Shown here: positions 1-11,100 of the stretch, piece by piece | Layout of the letters: each line of letters begins with the position of its first letter | Position numbering within the stretch: position 1 is the first letter of the stretch | Source: Panagrolaimus kolymaensis | Taxonomy: Eukaryota > Nematoda > Chromadorea > Rhabditida > Panagrolaimidae | Direction of reading: 5' to 3' | Assembly: GCA_028622995.1 (NCBI GenBank) | Contig: JAJQJQ010000004.1 | Location: 6,634,001 to 6,698,000 of the forward strand | Length of the DNA: 64,000 nucleotides | Translations under genes and position numbers: made by a program | Notes under the pieces: model-generated | Database searches by the model: none | Told to the model about the DNA's origin: nothing | Seen by the model: only the letters and a program-made list of their open reading frames with translations

Positions 1-3000
1 ACTTGATCCAAATTATAAAGATGTCATCACGAATCACATTATTACTCTTCAACAATTAGAAAAACCACCAGCTGGTCAATATACAGAATTCGTTGATGAA
101 GATGCAGTACCAAATGAACCTCGTCCACAAAATCTTTTTGGAAAGCGACCAGGTAAAAGGTTTTTAATTCAATGTTTATCCTTATCTTTTTCGTTTTCAG
201 ATGATATTACTGGTGAATATAGTAATGAACCATATTCGATGCGTGCTTATCAAGAAGAACTTGCTTCAAAAGCTAAACAAGGCCATGGTACTATTATTTG
301 TGCTCCAACTGGTTCGGGTAAAACTCTGGTTGCAATTGACATTATGGTTTCTCATCTTCGATCTAAAAAAATTCTTGGAAAAGTTGGTCGCATTGCTATG
401 TTTGTTCCAACCATTCCTTTGGTCAGTCAACAGTCACATCAAATTATGCGAAATACATACCCAGAATTCTTTGTTGAAAAAATCAGTGGAGCTGAAAGGA
501 TGACAGATGCGGGCGAAGTTCGTAAAGCTGATACTGTTCTTCGTGCTGATATCGTCGTTTTAACACCACAAATTTTCATGTAAGTTTTTTTGTGTTTCAA
601 ACGTTAAATCATATTTATCTTTTTTGTTTTTTAGCAACATGTTATTAAGTCCGCTTAAATCTCAAAAGCTTTATTTGACTGACTTTACTATGTTTATTTT
701 TGATGAATGTCATCACTGTAATGAACAACATCCTTACAATGTTTTAATGGATCATGTTCGACAATTGGGATACTCGCCTCAAATCGTTGGTCTTACTGCT
801 TCTGTTGGTGATGGTAATGATGGGTAAGTTGCGGTTTTACATTAACGAGTAACTTTTACTCATTGTTGTCTGTCTATCTTTTACCATATCTTTATGAAAA
901 ATTTGTCCTTTTTAGAAAATCAAAGACAAAAATGGATTCTTCAACTGCTTTGGAACATATGACAGCACTTTGTGCTCGTTTGAATGTATCAACCATTAGT
1001 TCCGTTCGTGATCCTGAGAATGAAGCCGAACTTCTCTTCCATGTTTCTCGTCCAATTGATGGTTAGTTTTATCGCTTTATTGAACTTAAACTGAAGTCTG
1101 TTTTTATAGAAATTTATCCTGTTCGACCATCAACTAAAGACGATTTTGCTCATGAAATTGCATTGTTATCTGATTACGTTCAAGCTAAAGTTAGAGACGA
1201 ATTGAAGGAAGCTCTCAAAGATTTAACTGAAGTCAAGGTATGTTTATTCCTATTATTAGCACAATGAATACATTTTCAAAACTTTTAGGATGATTTTGAC
1301 TTTGCTTATGAAGAACTTCAAGGAAAGAATGGTTCTGTTAAAACTTCATACCGATACAATGGAAAGCTCGCGATGATTAAACATGAAGTTGATAAAAATT
1401 ATACGAGTAATCCTGATCGTCGATTCTTCTTGATGAAATGCTTTGAACTTCTTGAAGTATGTATCTTTGTTTATATCGTGATTACCGCATAATCAATTTT
1501 GTCTTTCAGATTTTTCATTTCACTTTAAGAAATAACGAATTGTTACCTGCTGAACTTGCTTTTGAATACTTCCATGAAAGAATCAATGCTTTTGATCGAT
1601 TTGACCTTTATAAAGATGTTAAGCCTGAAACATATATGGGACAAATGATTGCTCGCCTCAGTGAATTCGTTGTTCATATCAAAGGCATGATTTCTCTTTC
1701 ATCATTTTACGATTATATTAACGTTATGTCTTTTAGGCCGGCTTCCAAACTTAGATCAATATGTTCCTGCTTCAAACAAGAAACCTATTTTGAACAAATT
1801 GATTGAATGTATTGAAGAACAATATAACAAAAACTATGATTCACGTATTTTGATCTTCCTTGATAGCCGTAAAAGTTGTGCAAAGTTAGCTGAATATCTC
1901 AAAAAAATTCCTGAAATCAAAGCAACTTTTGGTGAAGGATCTATTGCTCATCTTGTTTCAGTCAATCAATCAGCTGCTAAATATGGTCAATCATCAGCAA
2001 TTCAACAGGAAGCCTTGAATCAATTTCGTCAAGGATATATAAACATTCTCTTGGCCACATCCGTTGCAGAAGAAGGTCTCGATGTTGCTCAATGTAACTT
2101 AATCATCAAGTACAACAGCGTTGGAAGTGAAAAATCGTACATTCAAAGAAGAGGCCGTGCTCGTGCAAAAGATAGCCGTTCTGTTTTGCTTGCTCTTTAT
2201 GATCTCGTGGAACAAAGTGAATACAGTAACATTATGCGAGAATATTTAATGAATAACTGTTTGAAAGCTTTGCAAGCTATGAGTGATGGAGAATTAAGAC
2301 AAAGAGTAAGTGCACTTTATATCATTGTTGTTATTTTCTTTATATGTTTCTTTTTTCAGATTAATACCAAGAAGGCTTTATTGTTAGCTGCTATGGAAGA
2401 AGAAGAGCGTCGAATGGAAGCAATCAAAAAATCAAATGAAACGAAGTATGTTTAGTTTATTACAATTACAACTTCTTTTGAATATTTCTCCGTTTTTTCA
2501 GTATTTACAAACTTGAATGCGCCACATGCGGTTTACCAATCTGCAAGCATTCTGAAATTGCTCGACTCATGGAATCTCAATTTATCTGTTGCAATCCTTA
2601 TTCATGGAAAGATACGACCATTAAATCTCGACAACAAAAAGTTTGTTGTTTTACTTTTGAATTATCCATATCATTCATTTTTTGGTTTTATAGGGATTCA
2701 ACATGGGTGTTTCATCTCTTTGCGGCGAATGGATATGCAAATGTGGAACTAAACGTGGTGAAGTAATCAAATATGGTGAAGCTTTTCTTCCAACCATCTC
2801 TCCAACTTCATTTCGACTTAAAAAGGAAGAACCTGGAAAAAGTGTAATTATTGAACTTGAAAAACGCACACTTACATGGAAATTCTTTACAAGCAAATAC
2901 TTTGTAGTTGGTTCAATCACATCTTCTCAAATTGTAAGGTTTTTTTACTATGATAACTAACAAACAGTTTTAACTTGAAAATTTTAGCGAAACATGATCA

Positions 3001-3128
3001 ACTCACTCATGGAATATGATCCTAAAGCTTTTATTGAAGCTGAACATAATGAAAAGAAAGGAATTATTGAAGCGATCGAAAATGCCGCCAATTACAAACG
3101 AAAAGAAAGAAGGATTTTGCAAGATTAA
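1..3128 (+). CDS. drh: Dicer-related helicase (RIG-I-like RNA helicase), 3' part; 5' end outside window
   Basis: Exons: 1-152, 201-579, 635-823, 916-1061, 1110-1237, 1289-1456, 1510-1684, 1737-2305, 2360-2445, 2502-2640, 2694-2933, 2988-3128; all phases join, giving about 836 residues with no start in the window. What is seen: motif I APTGSGKT (exon 2), DECH box in [12 protein letters not shown] (exon 3), motif III LTAS, helicase-C motifs [10 protein letters not shown] and QRRGRARAK (exon 8), then a Cys-rich C-terminal domain (CATC..., [11 protein letters not shown]). This order matches the SF2 RIG-I/DRH family, whose C-terminal zinc domain binds dsRNA ends. In C. elegans DRH-1 acts in antiviral RNAi and DRH-3 in germline 22G-RNA synthesis; I cannot tell which this is, and drh-3 is only the likelier guess because it is thought more widely conserved. 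The intron at 1685-1736 needs a GC donor. A polyadenylation signal follows the stop at 3181. Confidence 0.9.
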
Positions 3129-3180
3129 ATCCACGATGTTTTATAATTGTATTGTTTTTGTTATGTTTTTTTAACTTTGA

Positions 3181-3186
3181 AATAAA
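3181..3186 (+). terminator. AATAAA polyadenylation signal of the helicase gene
   Basis: AATAAA lies 53 nt after the helicase stop codon, a normal nematode distance. Confidence 0.7.
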
Positions 3187-3726
3187 TTTTTGTTTAATGA
3201 AGGTATGAGGAGGAAAGTGTTTGGATTGTAGCATTTGGTCTAACAACATAGCCTTTTCAAAGTCATAAAGAAAATGTTTTTGTTCATTCAATTTTTGTAC
3301 ATGAAATAAGCCAGATTTCTCGTGATTTTAATAATTGCTGGAAGCAATTCTCAAAATTTTTATATCACTTTTTACTTTGTTTACCATGGACCTTAACTTG
3401 ATATAAATGCGAAAGATTCGATTGGATAAAGGAATAATCCATCATTTGCATTTAATTCTCTAATCGAGCGACCTGTGAGTTTTGCATCCCATTAAAAAGG
3501 ATCCTATTCTGCTTCTTTGAGCAATCACAGATATCAAGATTGATCTTTAAACTAAAAGCCTGTTAATTTCCATAACCTTGGGTAGTAAGTAGCTCATATA
3601 TTTACATTAAAATCCATTTGAGGAGAAAATTTACATAGAGGACGTTTGAATTGCCGCTCTACAGTAACATTCGTTGCGTAACATATTTCGCTCGCTTGCT
3701 TCATTTTTTTTTCATTGTGGAAAAAA

Positions 3727-3807
3727 GCAGACGATGTTTTTTTTCTAGCAGACGATGTTTTTTCTTTGTCATTTTTTCTAACTAAAATAAACAGACGATG
3801 TTTTGAA
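3727..3807 (+). repeat. Three copies of CAGACGATGTTTT
   Basis: CAGACGATG followed by a T-run occurs at about 3728, 3749 and 3791. The spacing is irregular, so this is a short local duplication rather than a true satellite. Confidence 0.6.
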
Positions 3808-4043
3808 GTTTTTATGGTTGATGATGCAAATATTAGCATAGTTGGAAAACTTGAAGCTAAACTCGCTTGTTGATAAAGAAAGTGTGACATATTTGCTGTT
3901 GTTTGCCATTCATTTTTTTCTTCTTACTCGCTACAGTTCACGTTTTTTTTTGTTTTTTCTTCGCGTCCCGTCGTTTACTTTGTTTATTTTACTCAAACTT
4001 CACTTTTTTTAGATCCCTTTCAATCTCAAAACGAAATATCAAA

Positions 4044-4639
4044 ATGAATCGCAGAAACGCCAGACGAAACACTCATGTTGAACCTGAAGGAGAAAAAGTT
4101 CATGTTCTCTTGAATTCGGTTGTTCGAAGAAATCACGTTCAACGTCCTCCACCTGTAGCTGTATTTACTGGATATACGACAACTGAAGAAGAACGTGCAC
4201 CATATCATGCTGCGAAATATAATGGTGGAGAAAACAAAATTTGGGCAATATGTCAAATTCTCAAACTTGCACCAAATTTTGAACTTCCTTTCAAACATTT
4301 GTATGATATCTATTATGGACTATATGAAGTTGTTTTGGATGATCGAACAGTACGCTATTTAACCTATTTACTTGTTTAATACTAATAATCATATTTCTAG
4401 GTTCGAAAAATCTTTGGTTCAGATGATGGAATGTTCGCGAGATCAGTCTTCATGGAAGAAACTGATTACTTCAAAGTTCGAAATGGAAACAACGATTTCA
4501 TTATTCAACTCAAAAATCCTGATGGTAACTTTTTCCTTTTATTTCCTCATTACAAAAAGTTAATGATTGTTCTTTTTCAGAAGAATTCGTTCCACAACAA
4601 ATTCGTGATCGTGAAAGAGATGCTCTTCTTCGTGCATAA
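4044..4639 (+). CDS. Small orphan protein, 162 aa
   Basis: Exons 4044-4349, 4401-4524 and 4581-4639 join in frame to 162 residues. The start follows an acceptor-like TTTTTTTAG ending at 4012, which suggests a spliced-leader site, and the longer upstream reading frame is T-rich and unlike coding sequence. The N-terminus is basic (MNRRNARRN), then comes a region with VVRRNHVQRPPPVAVF and a mid-part rich in aromatic residues (FKHLYDIYYGLYEVVLDDRTV). There is no signal peptide, membrane segment or cysteine pattern. I do not recognise a family. The end, QQIRDRERDALLRA, looks like a charged helix. The short 3' flank shares a motif with the flanks of the two F-box-like genes that follow. Confidence 0.75.
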
Positions 4640-5514
4640 AGTGAGGTTTTATTTTTCGTTTCTTAAGAATACACTAATGATTGATGTCTTGTTTAGATGT
4701 TGTTGTTGCATCTCAAGTTTCCTCTTTGATGATGTTCTTGTTCTTCAAAAAAGGTCTCGATGAATGGATGGATGTTTTTTCAATAAGAAAAAATGTTCTT
4801 AATTATCTATTTTTATTACATTTAATTTTTACTTTTGTTTCTTTTGTTTTATGTTAACTTTGTTTATTCTAATGTAAAATGAAGTTTTGTTTGCAACAGT
4901 TTGCTTTTTTTGTTTTGTCTTTGGTATTTTGATGGAGTCTTGCACATAGCTATGTTGCAGCTTTCGAGTAACAAGCTTCTGTATGCATTTATAATAGGTT
5001 TTTCGGAAACAGTGAAGTTGGGAGAAAGTTTCTTTGTCCATAGGTTTATAATGGCTTTACCATCATCGTTAAGTAAAGAAAAATAGCAACATTTAAGTGA
5101 ACACTTTGAAAACTGCAAACCTTTCATTATTAAAGAAAGAACTCTTTGAAGAAAAAGTGCATTAAAACGTTTTTTGTTCCTTTAGCTTCGATAACACATT
5201 TTTTACTATTATTACTAAACATGATTCACCTTAGTTTTTTGTGTATTTATAATCTTGATTGAATAAAGCGACAGAAGGTTGAAGTAAATGTTGGAGTTGC
5301 ATCCTAAAATTCAAAAATGGCGCGCAATTTGTGTGTTAATTTTTGGCGGAGTTTCTGTCAAAATAAAATTACGTTCTTCCATTTTTTGTTGTTTCGCTTT
5401 TTTGCTTCTTTTTTCATTTCAAGTTAAGCAGAGTTCCAAAATTTTTGTCGCTTTTACGTGCCTTTCATTATGTTTACTTATTTACTTTATTCTTTCTATT
5501 TTTAGTCATTCAAC
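4640..5514. other. Intergenic; first copy of a duplicated flank and F-box gene 1 promoter
   Basis: Contains TTCGAGTAACAAG at 4963, a motif repeated at 6461 and 7713 in the matching position after the two F-box-like genes. About 5335-5514 is closely similar to 6580-6752, the promoter region of the second copy. An acceptor-like TTTTTAG (5499-5505) sits 9 nt before the ATG. Confidence 0.65.
5499..5505 (+). promoter_or_regulatory. Probable spliced-leader trans-splice acceptor, F-box-like gene 1
   Basis: TTTTTAG ends 9 nt before the start codon and has no upstream exon to pair with. The same arrangement recurs in the second copy. Its use is inferred, not proven. Confidence 0.5.
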
Positions 5515-6296
5515 ATGAGCGACTCCAATAAGAACGTTGTCAAAGTAGCTCGTAAGAACATGGTATCTGAAGATGAAGAAGAATGTTTCGATTTCAAAAT
5601 TCTACCTTATGTTTGTCAAAAGCGTTTAGCAGAAATTTTGGATCCTAAAACTTTGGAAACTTTTGTTGAAATCAATACAACAACCAAGAATCTCGCAAAA
5701 CGCTGTCATATTGTTAAACGTGTTGATGTCGAATTCGATGAAGAACTCTCACATTGCAAATATACTCTTTCATGCTTTTGTGATGAAGCTGAATTTTGTC
5801 GTGGAGTCCATGAAGCTGATCTCTCATCAATTCAAAAGAAATTTGAAGTTCATGATTGGATTTATATCACAACTTTCAAAAATATAAATGTTAAAATTGA
5901 TGCTCGTTTTCTTCAAAATTTACCGTTTACATTTAATTCAAATGAAGGACTTGTTCTCGATGTTCATTGTATCAAGCTTGATGATTTGAAGACGATTTTG
6001 CCTCCATTCTTAAAGATGTTTGGATTTATTGGTGGTATTGAATCTCAATGTTCAATGAAAGAATTTATGGATTTTATTAAATCTTTAACTCAACTTGATT
6101 TTTTTCAGTATGTTACTTTATTAATTTACTATACAAACAATAAAATGTAAATTTCAGGTTCATTTTAGTCCATCCATTCAGTTCTTTATCCTTCAATATT
6201 GACGATCTCGCTTCAGAAGGTGCCGAGCTTCTATCTCAAAAAGTTATTACTGAATTTAAAAGAGGTCAAACTATCACATCTTTTATAAAACGATGA
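5515..6296 (+). CDS. F-box-like protein, tandem copy 1 (243 aa)
   Basis: Exons 5515-6107 and 6158-6296 join to 243 residues. Residues about 22-60 (CFDFKILPYVCQKRLAEILD...TLETFVEINTTTKNLAKRC) have the leucine/proline spacing of a nematode F-box, which would recruit SKP1 and an SCF ubiquitin ligase. The remaining 180 residues resemble the substrate-binding half of divergent nematode F-box families, with a conserved CKYTLSCFC segment and FMDFIKSLT near the exon junction. The assignment is by pattern only. The next gene is a clear tandem paralogue with the intron at the same codon (TTT CA/G). The C-termini differ most: this copy ends FIKR. Confidence 0.75.
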
Positions 6297-6351
6297 AATT
6301 TCATGTATTTTTTGTGTCTTGTTTCTTGTTTAATTTTTCTGATGTTGTTTT

Positions 6352-6357
6352 AATAAA
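6352..6357 (+). terminator. AATAAA polyadenylation signal, F-box-like gene 1
   Basis: AATAAA 56 nt after the stop. The same TAATTTTTC/GATGTTGTTT context recurs after copy 2. Confidence 0.65.
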
Positions 6358-6736
6358 CTTGTTTTTGTTTTGATATTTATCCCACCATTTTCTTTTGCCT
6401 ACTCATCTCATTTGATATTACGGGTTTTTATGTGTTTTTGATTTTGGCTTAGTTGGAGTCTTCGAGTAACAAGTTTGAGATCCGTTCATGATGGTGATGG
6501 ATATTGAGGAATTTAAAAGTTGTAAATGTTTTTTTGCCTATGGATTTGAAAATGACGCGTAAATTATGTTGATTTTTTTGGCCGAGTTTGTGTCAAAATA
6601 AAGTTGCATTATTCTTTCATTTTTTGTTGTTTCGCTTTTTTGCTTATTTTTTCATTCCAAGTTTAGCAGAGTTCCAACGTTTTTGTCGCTTTTACATGCC
6701 GTTCATTATGTTTACTTATTTACTTTATTGTTTCTA

Positions 6737-6743
6737 TTTTTAG
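6737..6743 (+). promoter_or_regulatory. Probable spliced-leader trans-splice acceptor, F-box-like gene 2
   Basis: TTTTTAG ends 9 nt before the ATG, exactly as in copy 1. Confidence 0.5.
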
Positions 6744-6752
6744 TTATTCAAG

Positions 6753-7561
6753 ATGGGCAACGCAATTAAGAAACTTGTCAAATCAGCTCGTAAGAAGAAC
6801 ATTGTACCTACTTCTGCTCCTGAAAAAGAATGTTTTGATTTCATGGCTCTTCCTTATGTTTGTCAAAAACGTTTAGTTGAAATCTTGGATCCGATAACTT
6901 TGAAGACTTTTGCTGGAATAAATGAAACAACCAGAAATCTCGCAAAACGGTGTCATATTGTTAAAGATGCTGAAGTCAAAATTGATGAAGAACTCTCAGA
7001 ATGCAAGTACACTCTTTCCTGCTTTTGCAAAGAAACTGAATTTTGCCGAGGAGTTCATGAATCTGATCTCTCATCCTTGAAAAAGAAAATCGATGTTCAT
7101 GGTATGATTTTTATCCACTCTTTGAAAAATGAAAATGTTAAAATTGACGCTCGTTTTCTTCAAAATTTACCATTTACCTTTAATTCAAATGACATACTTG
7201 TTCTTGATGTTCACTGTATCAAGCTTGATGATTTGAAGATGATTTTGTCTCCTGGTTTGAAATACTTTGGATTTTGTGGTGGTATTGAATCCCAATGTTC
7301 TATGAAAGAATTTATGGACTTTATTAAATCTTTAACTCATCTTGATGCTTTTCAGTAAGTTAGCATTGGTATTTTTTTGTCAAAACTTTTATTTAAGTGT
7401 TATTTTTTAGTTTCAATTTGGTTCATCCATCCAGTTCTTTATCTTTCAATATCGATGGTCTTGCTTTTGAAGGTGCGGGGCTTTTATCTCAAAAAGATAT
7501 CACCAACTTTGAAGTTGATGATGTTTCTTCAACTTTTGAAAAATTGTGGACTTTCATGTAA
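6753..7561 (+). CDS. F-box-like protein, tandem copy 2 (250 aa)
   Basis: Exons 6753-7354 and 7411-7561 join to 250 residues. It is a close paralogue of the gene at 5515: F-box-like CFDFMALPYVCQKRLVEILD, shared CKYTLSCFC and RFLQNLPFTFNSN, and the same intron position and phase. Copy 2 starts MGNAIKKLVKS, where the Gly at position 2 could be myristoylated, unlike MSDSNKN in copy 1. Its C-terminus is also different (FEVDDVSSTFEKLWTFM). The divergent ends suggest the copies are separating in localisation or partner, while the middle is held. The F-box assignment rests on sequence pattern alone. Confidence 0.75.
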
Positions 7562-8107
7562 TTTTCTGTTTCTTGTTTGTTAACTTTGTTCTGACGTTGT
7601 TTCAATAAACTTATTTTTGTTTTGATGTTTTTCCCATCATTTTCTTTTGCCTACTCACCCCGCTCAATCTTATGGGTTTTTATGTGCTTTTGATCATGAC
7701 TTAGTTTGAGTCTTCGAGTAACAAGTTTCAGATGGTTATTGAGGAATCTAAAAATTGTAAAGGTTTCTTTGCCCATGAATTTGAAAATGGTGCTTTGAAA
7801 TATGTTTCGCTTTTTTAGGTTTCTTTTGAGAATAAAGTTTTTACTCCTTTAACTTGAAGTTAGTTTTGCTCTTATTTATGTTCTAATTTTTTGTGAAACT
7901 TTTGCATTATAACTTTTTTGTTGATCAAAGGTTTTTAAACGTTACTCCTTTTACAATACGCATTTCGATATTGTTGATTGCGATTCAAAGGAAATGTAAG
8001 AAGTGTGTTACGATGATTTACAAAGAGACTTTATCTGATAAGGAAATACGGGTATAAAAAGCAAAAATATAAATATACAATTTTTTTGTGCTGTTGCACG
8101 CAGGCAT
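7562..8107. other. Intergenic between convergent genes; third, truncated copy of the duplicated flank
   Basis: Contains TTCGAGTAACAAG at 7713 and then a decayed match to the start of the F-box promoter region (about 7770-7850), but no third F-box gene follows. The next gene is on the opposite strand and ends at 8108. Confidence 0.6.
7604..7609 (+). terminator. AATAAA polyadenylation signal, F-box-like gene 2
   Basis: AATAAA 43 nt past the stop codon, in the same local context as copy 1. Confidence 0.65.
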
Positions 8108-11100
8108 TTAGGTTATCAATATCAAAGCTAACCATGCTAAGCTAACAAGCGAAAGATGGGCTTTAGCATTGGTATTATTATTTGTGTCATTATTTGTGCT
8201 GGAATTGGAGTTAATCATGCAAGTTTCATATTCATCTAAATCTGGGAATTCTATGGAACATAGTTGCGCATTTCTGAAAGTTTAGATTTTTTGTTGGTAC
8301 TTTAGTTTTTTGTTAAATTTGAAACATACCTAAATTCTCCAACAGGTAATTTGGGTTTCCAAAACACAGAATTATATTCGATATATTTCATAAATACTGT
8401 ATCATCGGTTTTCATTGTTTCCAATAAATTATTCATTGATTCTGCATCAATATTTTTGAGGTTAAAATCTTTTTTCATTGAATATTCTAATTCCCATTCA
8501 GTTGTATGATCCATATTTAGCTCAGTTAAATTAACAAAATATGTGCTGAAAAAAAAGTTTTGTTTGGTAGAAAACTAAAAATTGGAGATTTACCAAATTT
8601 CATTATAATCCCAAGTTTTTGGATTGTAATCAATGATTCTAAAAGCGGGATTATTTGAACCTGCTCCAGGAAGATCGCTAAACCATGGAGTCACGGAAGG
8701 AGCCATTAACATTACTTGAACTGGATTGCCTTGGGAATCCTGGAAGGTAACAACTATTTACGATTATATCAAAAAACTTAAAAATGGGGCATAAAAAACT
8801 TTTTTTTAATTAATTTCAACCATGCTTTTGGTTTTTCAAAATTTTCTAATTTAGAATTAAATTTTTTGAAAGCTTCCCAAAGAATTTGTTTATTAGCTGT
8901 GTTTTGTTTCTGAAGCTTGTCTCCCGTATATTTTTTAATCCATCGATTTATTTTTCTTGCTTACCTTAACAATATGAAATGTATCAGTATGATGATGACC
9001 AAAAAGCATCCATTTAATAGTTTTTGAATACTTCACAGTTATATCTAATAACCTTTTATTATAATCATTATGCATCCAAGTGAAATTTGGAGTTCGCTCA
9101 AACACTAAAAAAAGCTTCAACCATTTATCAAACAACTTTTTTTTAATGTATCGCCTGCTTCTTACCTCCTGGAGGAATATGAGAAACCACGTGAACGATT
9201 TCACTATTATTTTCAGCTTCAGATAAAATATTTTCCATAAAAGCAAATTGTTGTCCAGGATCTTTGGTGTCATTAAATTTGGCGGTATTAAAAATATAAT
9301 ACATATTTGTATTTAACATTAAAAATGTAACATTCTTCGAATTATTTTTAGGTGGTTTATAAATATAATATCCACCTTTACAAAATGTTTCACGTTGAGA
9401 TTCACCTATCCATTTTTTCCATAACATAAAAGTTGAAGAATATATTGAATTTTCATAATCGGGAAAATCATTGGCTGGAGCATAATCGTGGTTTCCAAAA
9501 AGTGGAAGAACTTGAGTATTTGGAAAATATTTATAAATTAATGATGTCGTTGTATTTATTGCGTCAATAACATCTAAAAAATAAAATGGCGAAAGACAAG
9601 AGAAATTTTTTATGTTATTTTTGTTCCCGAAAATTTGACGACGAAAATCTTGTTAATTTGGAAAAAAAATTTGTAGATGGAGTCTCAGCGCGGAAAAATA
9701 CTAAAACGATAGCTTATTTTTTATTTTCTAACCGAGATTCTATGTATTATTTTAATTTTTTTTAAATTTAGCTTCTCAATCATTCAATTTTTTGTTTGCT
9801 TTGATTTTGAAATTAAAAAAAAAATATTTTTCTTAAGCATGCTTGGCTAATTAGCAATGCAGCACCCAAAGATAAGAAGACGAAGAAAAATGTTAACGAT
9901 AATAATGACATACTTCAAGAAGGGGTGGATATATCCACCCTCGACATACATGACCGTCCGTCAAGGAGCCCAAAAAATAAAAGGTCAAAAACGGTAAGGG
10001 TTCCCCCTTTGGATCAAGTTTTTAGAAGAAAAAGGAGAAAAAAAGGAAAACTTTCTTAACTTTCAGTTGAAACTCCAAAATTTCCCAAAATTACTTTTCT
10101 TCGATTGTTTCCAACTAACTATTATTTAAAATAATATCGTTAGATCCTACAAACCATCGAGCTATCGTTGTCTTTTTCTTCATTTTTTCTAATTTACAAA
10201 GCGAGATGGTTACTATTTTTTAAAGATTAATTCCCAACAGTTAAATGTCATCTTTTATCGAAGAATTGAAAATGATTTTAAGATTGAAACATCTATTATT
10301 TTTTACCTAATTTTGAATTTTGTAAGGAGAATTCTCGTTTGCAATCGATGCACCACTGTCAAAGCATTGATAAATTCATAAATTATCTTTTTTAGGCCAA
10401 CAAAGAATGATTTACAAAAAAATAACATTAAAATTTTATTGTTCTACTGATTGCCACATCCTCATTTTGAATAGCTTCGAGAATTATAAAAAAATTTAGA
10501 TGTCATTCACCGCTAAAAATTAATTAAAAAATCAGAAATGAGCTTATCTCTTTATCTTCCATTATTTCATAGCTTTTTCTAAACTCAAAAGATTTTTATT
10601 TTTCTAAAGAAGAGCGTCATAGACAATTTTTTTAAATCGGGTGCTTTTGATCAAAACATATGGATGGAACGCATCAGAATGAATTTACCATCATTGGCTG
10701 CTACGATTAAGTTTCATAGTTATGAATTGCAGCATTAGCTTAGTCATGAGAAAATGATCGATTGGCTAATGATTGTCAAGATTATTTTTAGTTTTTTACC
10801 AAAAGTTAAAAAAATCAAAAACACTTTTAAACCAAGAACTAAAGGCATTGGAGCCAGGCTTGGGCGGGAATCCCGGATCGTGTTCCGGATTCCCGGATTC
10901 CGGACGATTTTTTCGATAATTATTCCCGTCCCGGATTCACGGATTTTCTGTCCGGAATCCGGAATTAATAAAAGTAAAGGGAGGAGTACATATTATCATT
11001 CCAGTAACCATTTTCTTCAAAATTTTCATGAATTATCACCAAAACATTTTGGTTATATGACAAAATTATTACTAAAAAATGCTTTTTTTTTCTCAAAAAA

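Larger units (their letters stand above)
3129..4043. other. Intergenic, with three copies of a CAGACGATGTTTT motif
   Basis: Between the helicase and the orphan gene at 4044. It holds the helicase 3' UTR and, at 3727-3807, three copies of CAGACGATGTTTT spaced about 20 and 42 nt apart. The short ORFs here do not join to anything and look like chance. An acceptor-like TTTTTTTAG ends at 4012. Confidence 0.6.
6297..6752. other. Intergenic; second copy of the duplicated flank
   Basis: Holds the 3' UTR of copy 1, the motif TTCGAGTAACAAG at 6461, and a promoter region (about 6580-6752) nearly identical to 5335-5514. No gene. Confidence 0.65.

Noticed and set aside
8740..8964. Open minus-strand stretch (WIKKYTGDKLQ...) between two sphingomyelinase-like exons
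   Set aside because: Joining HTDTFHIVK directly to DSQGNPVQVML follows the family alignment and keeps the total a multiple of three, so this is an intron; a rare retained form cannot be excluded.
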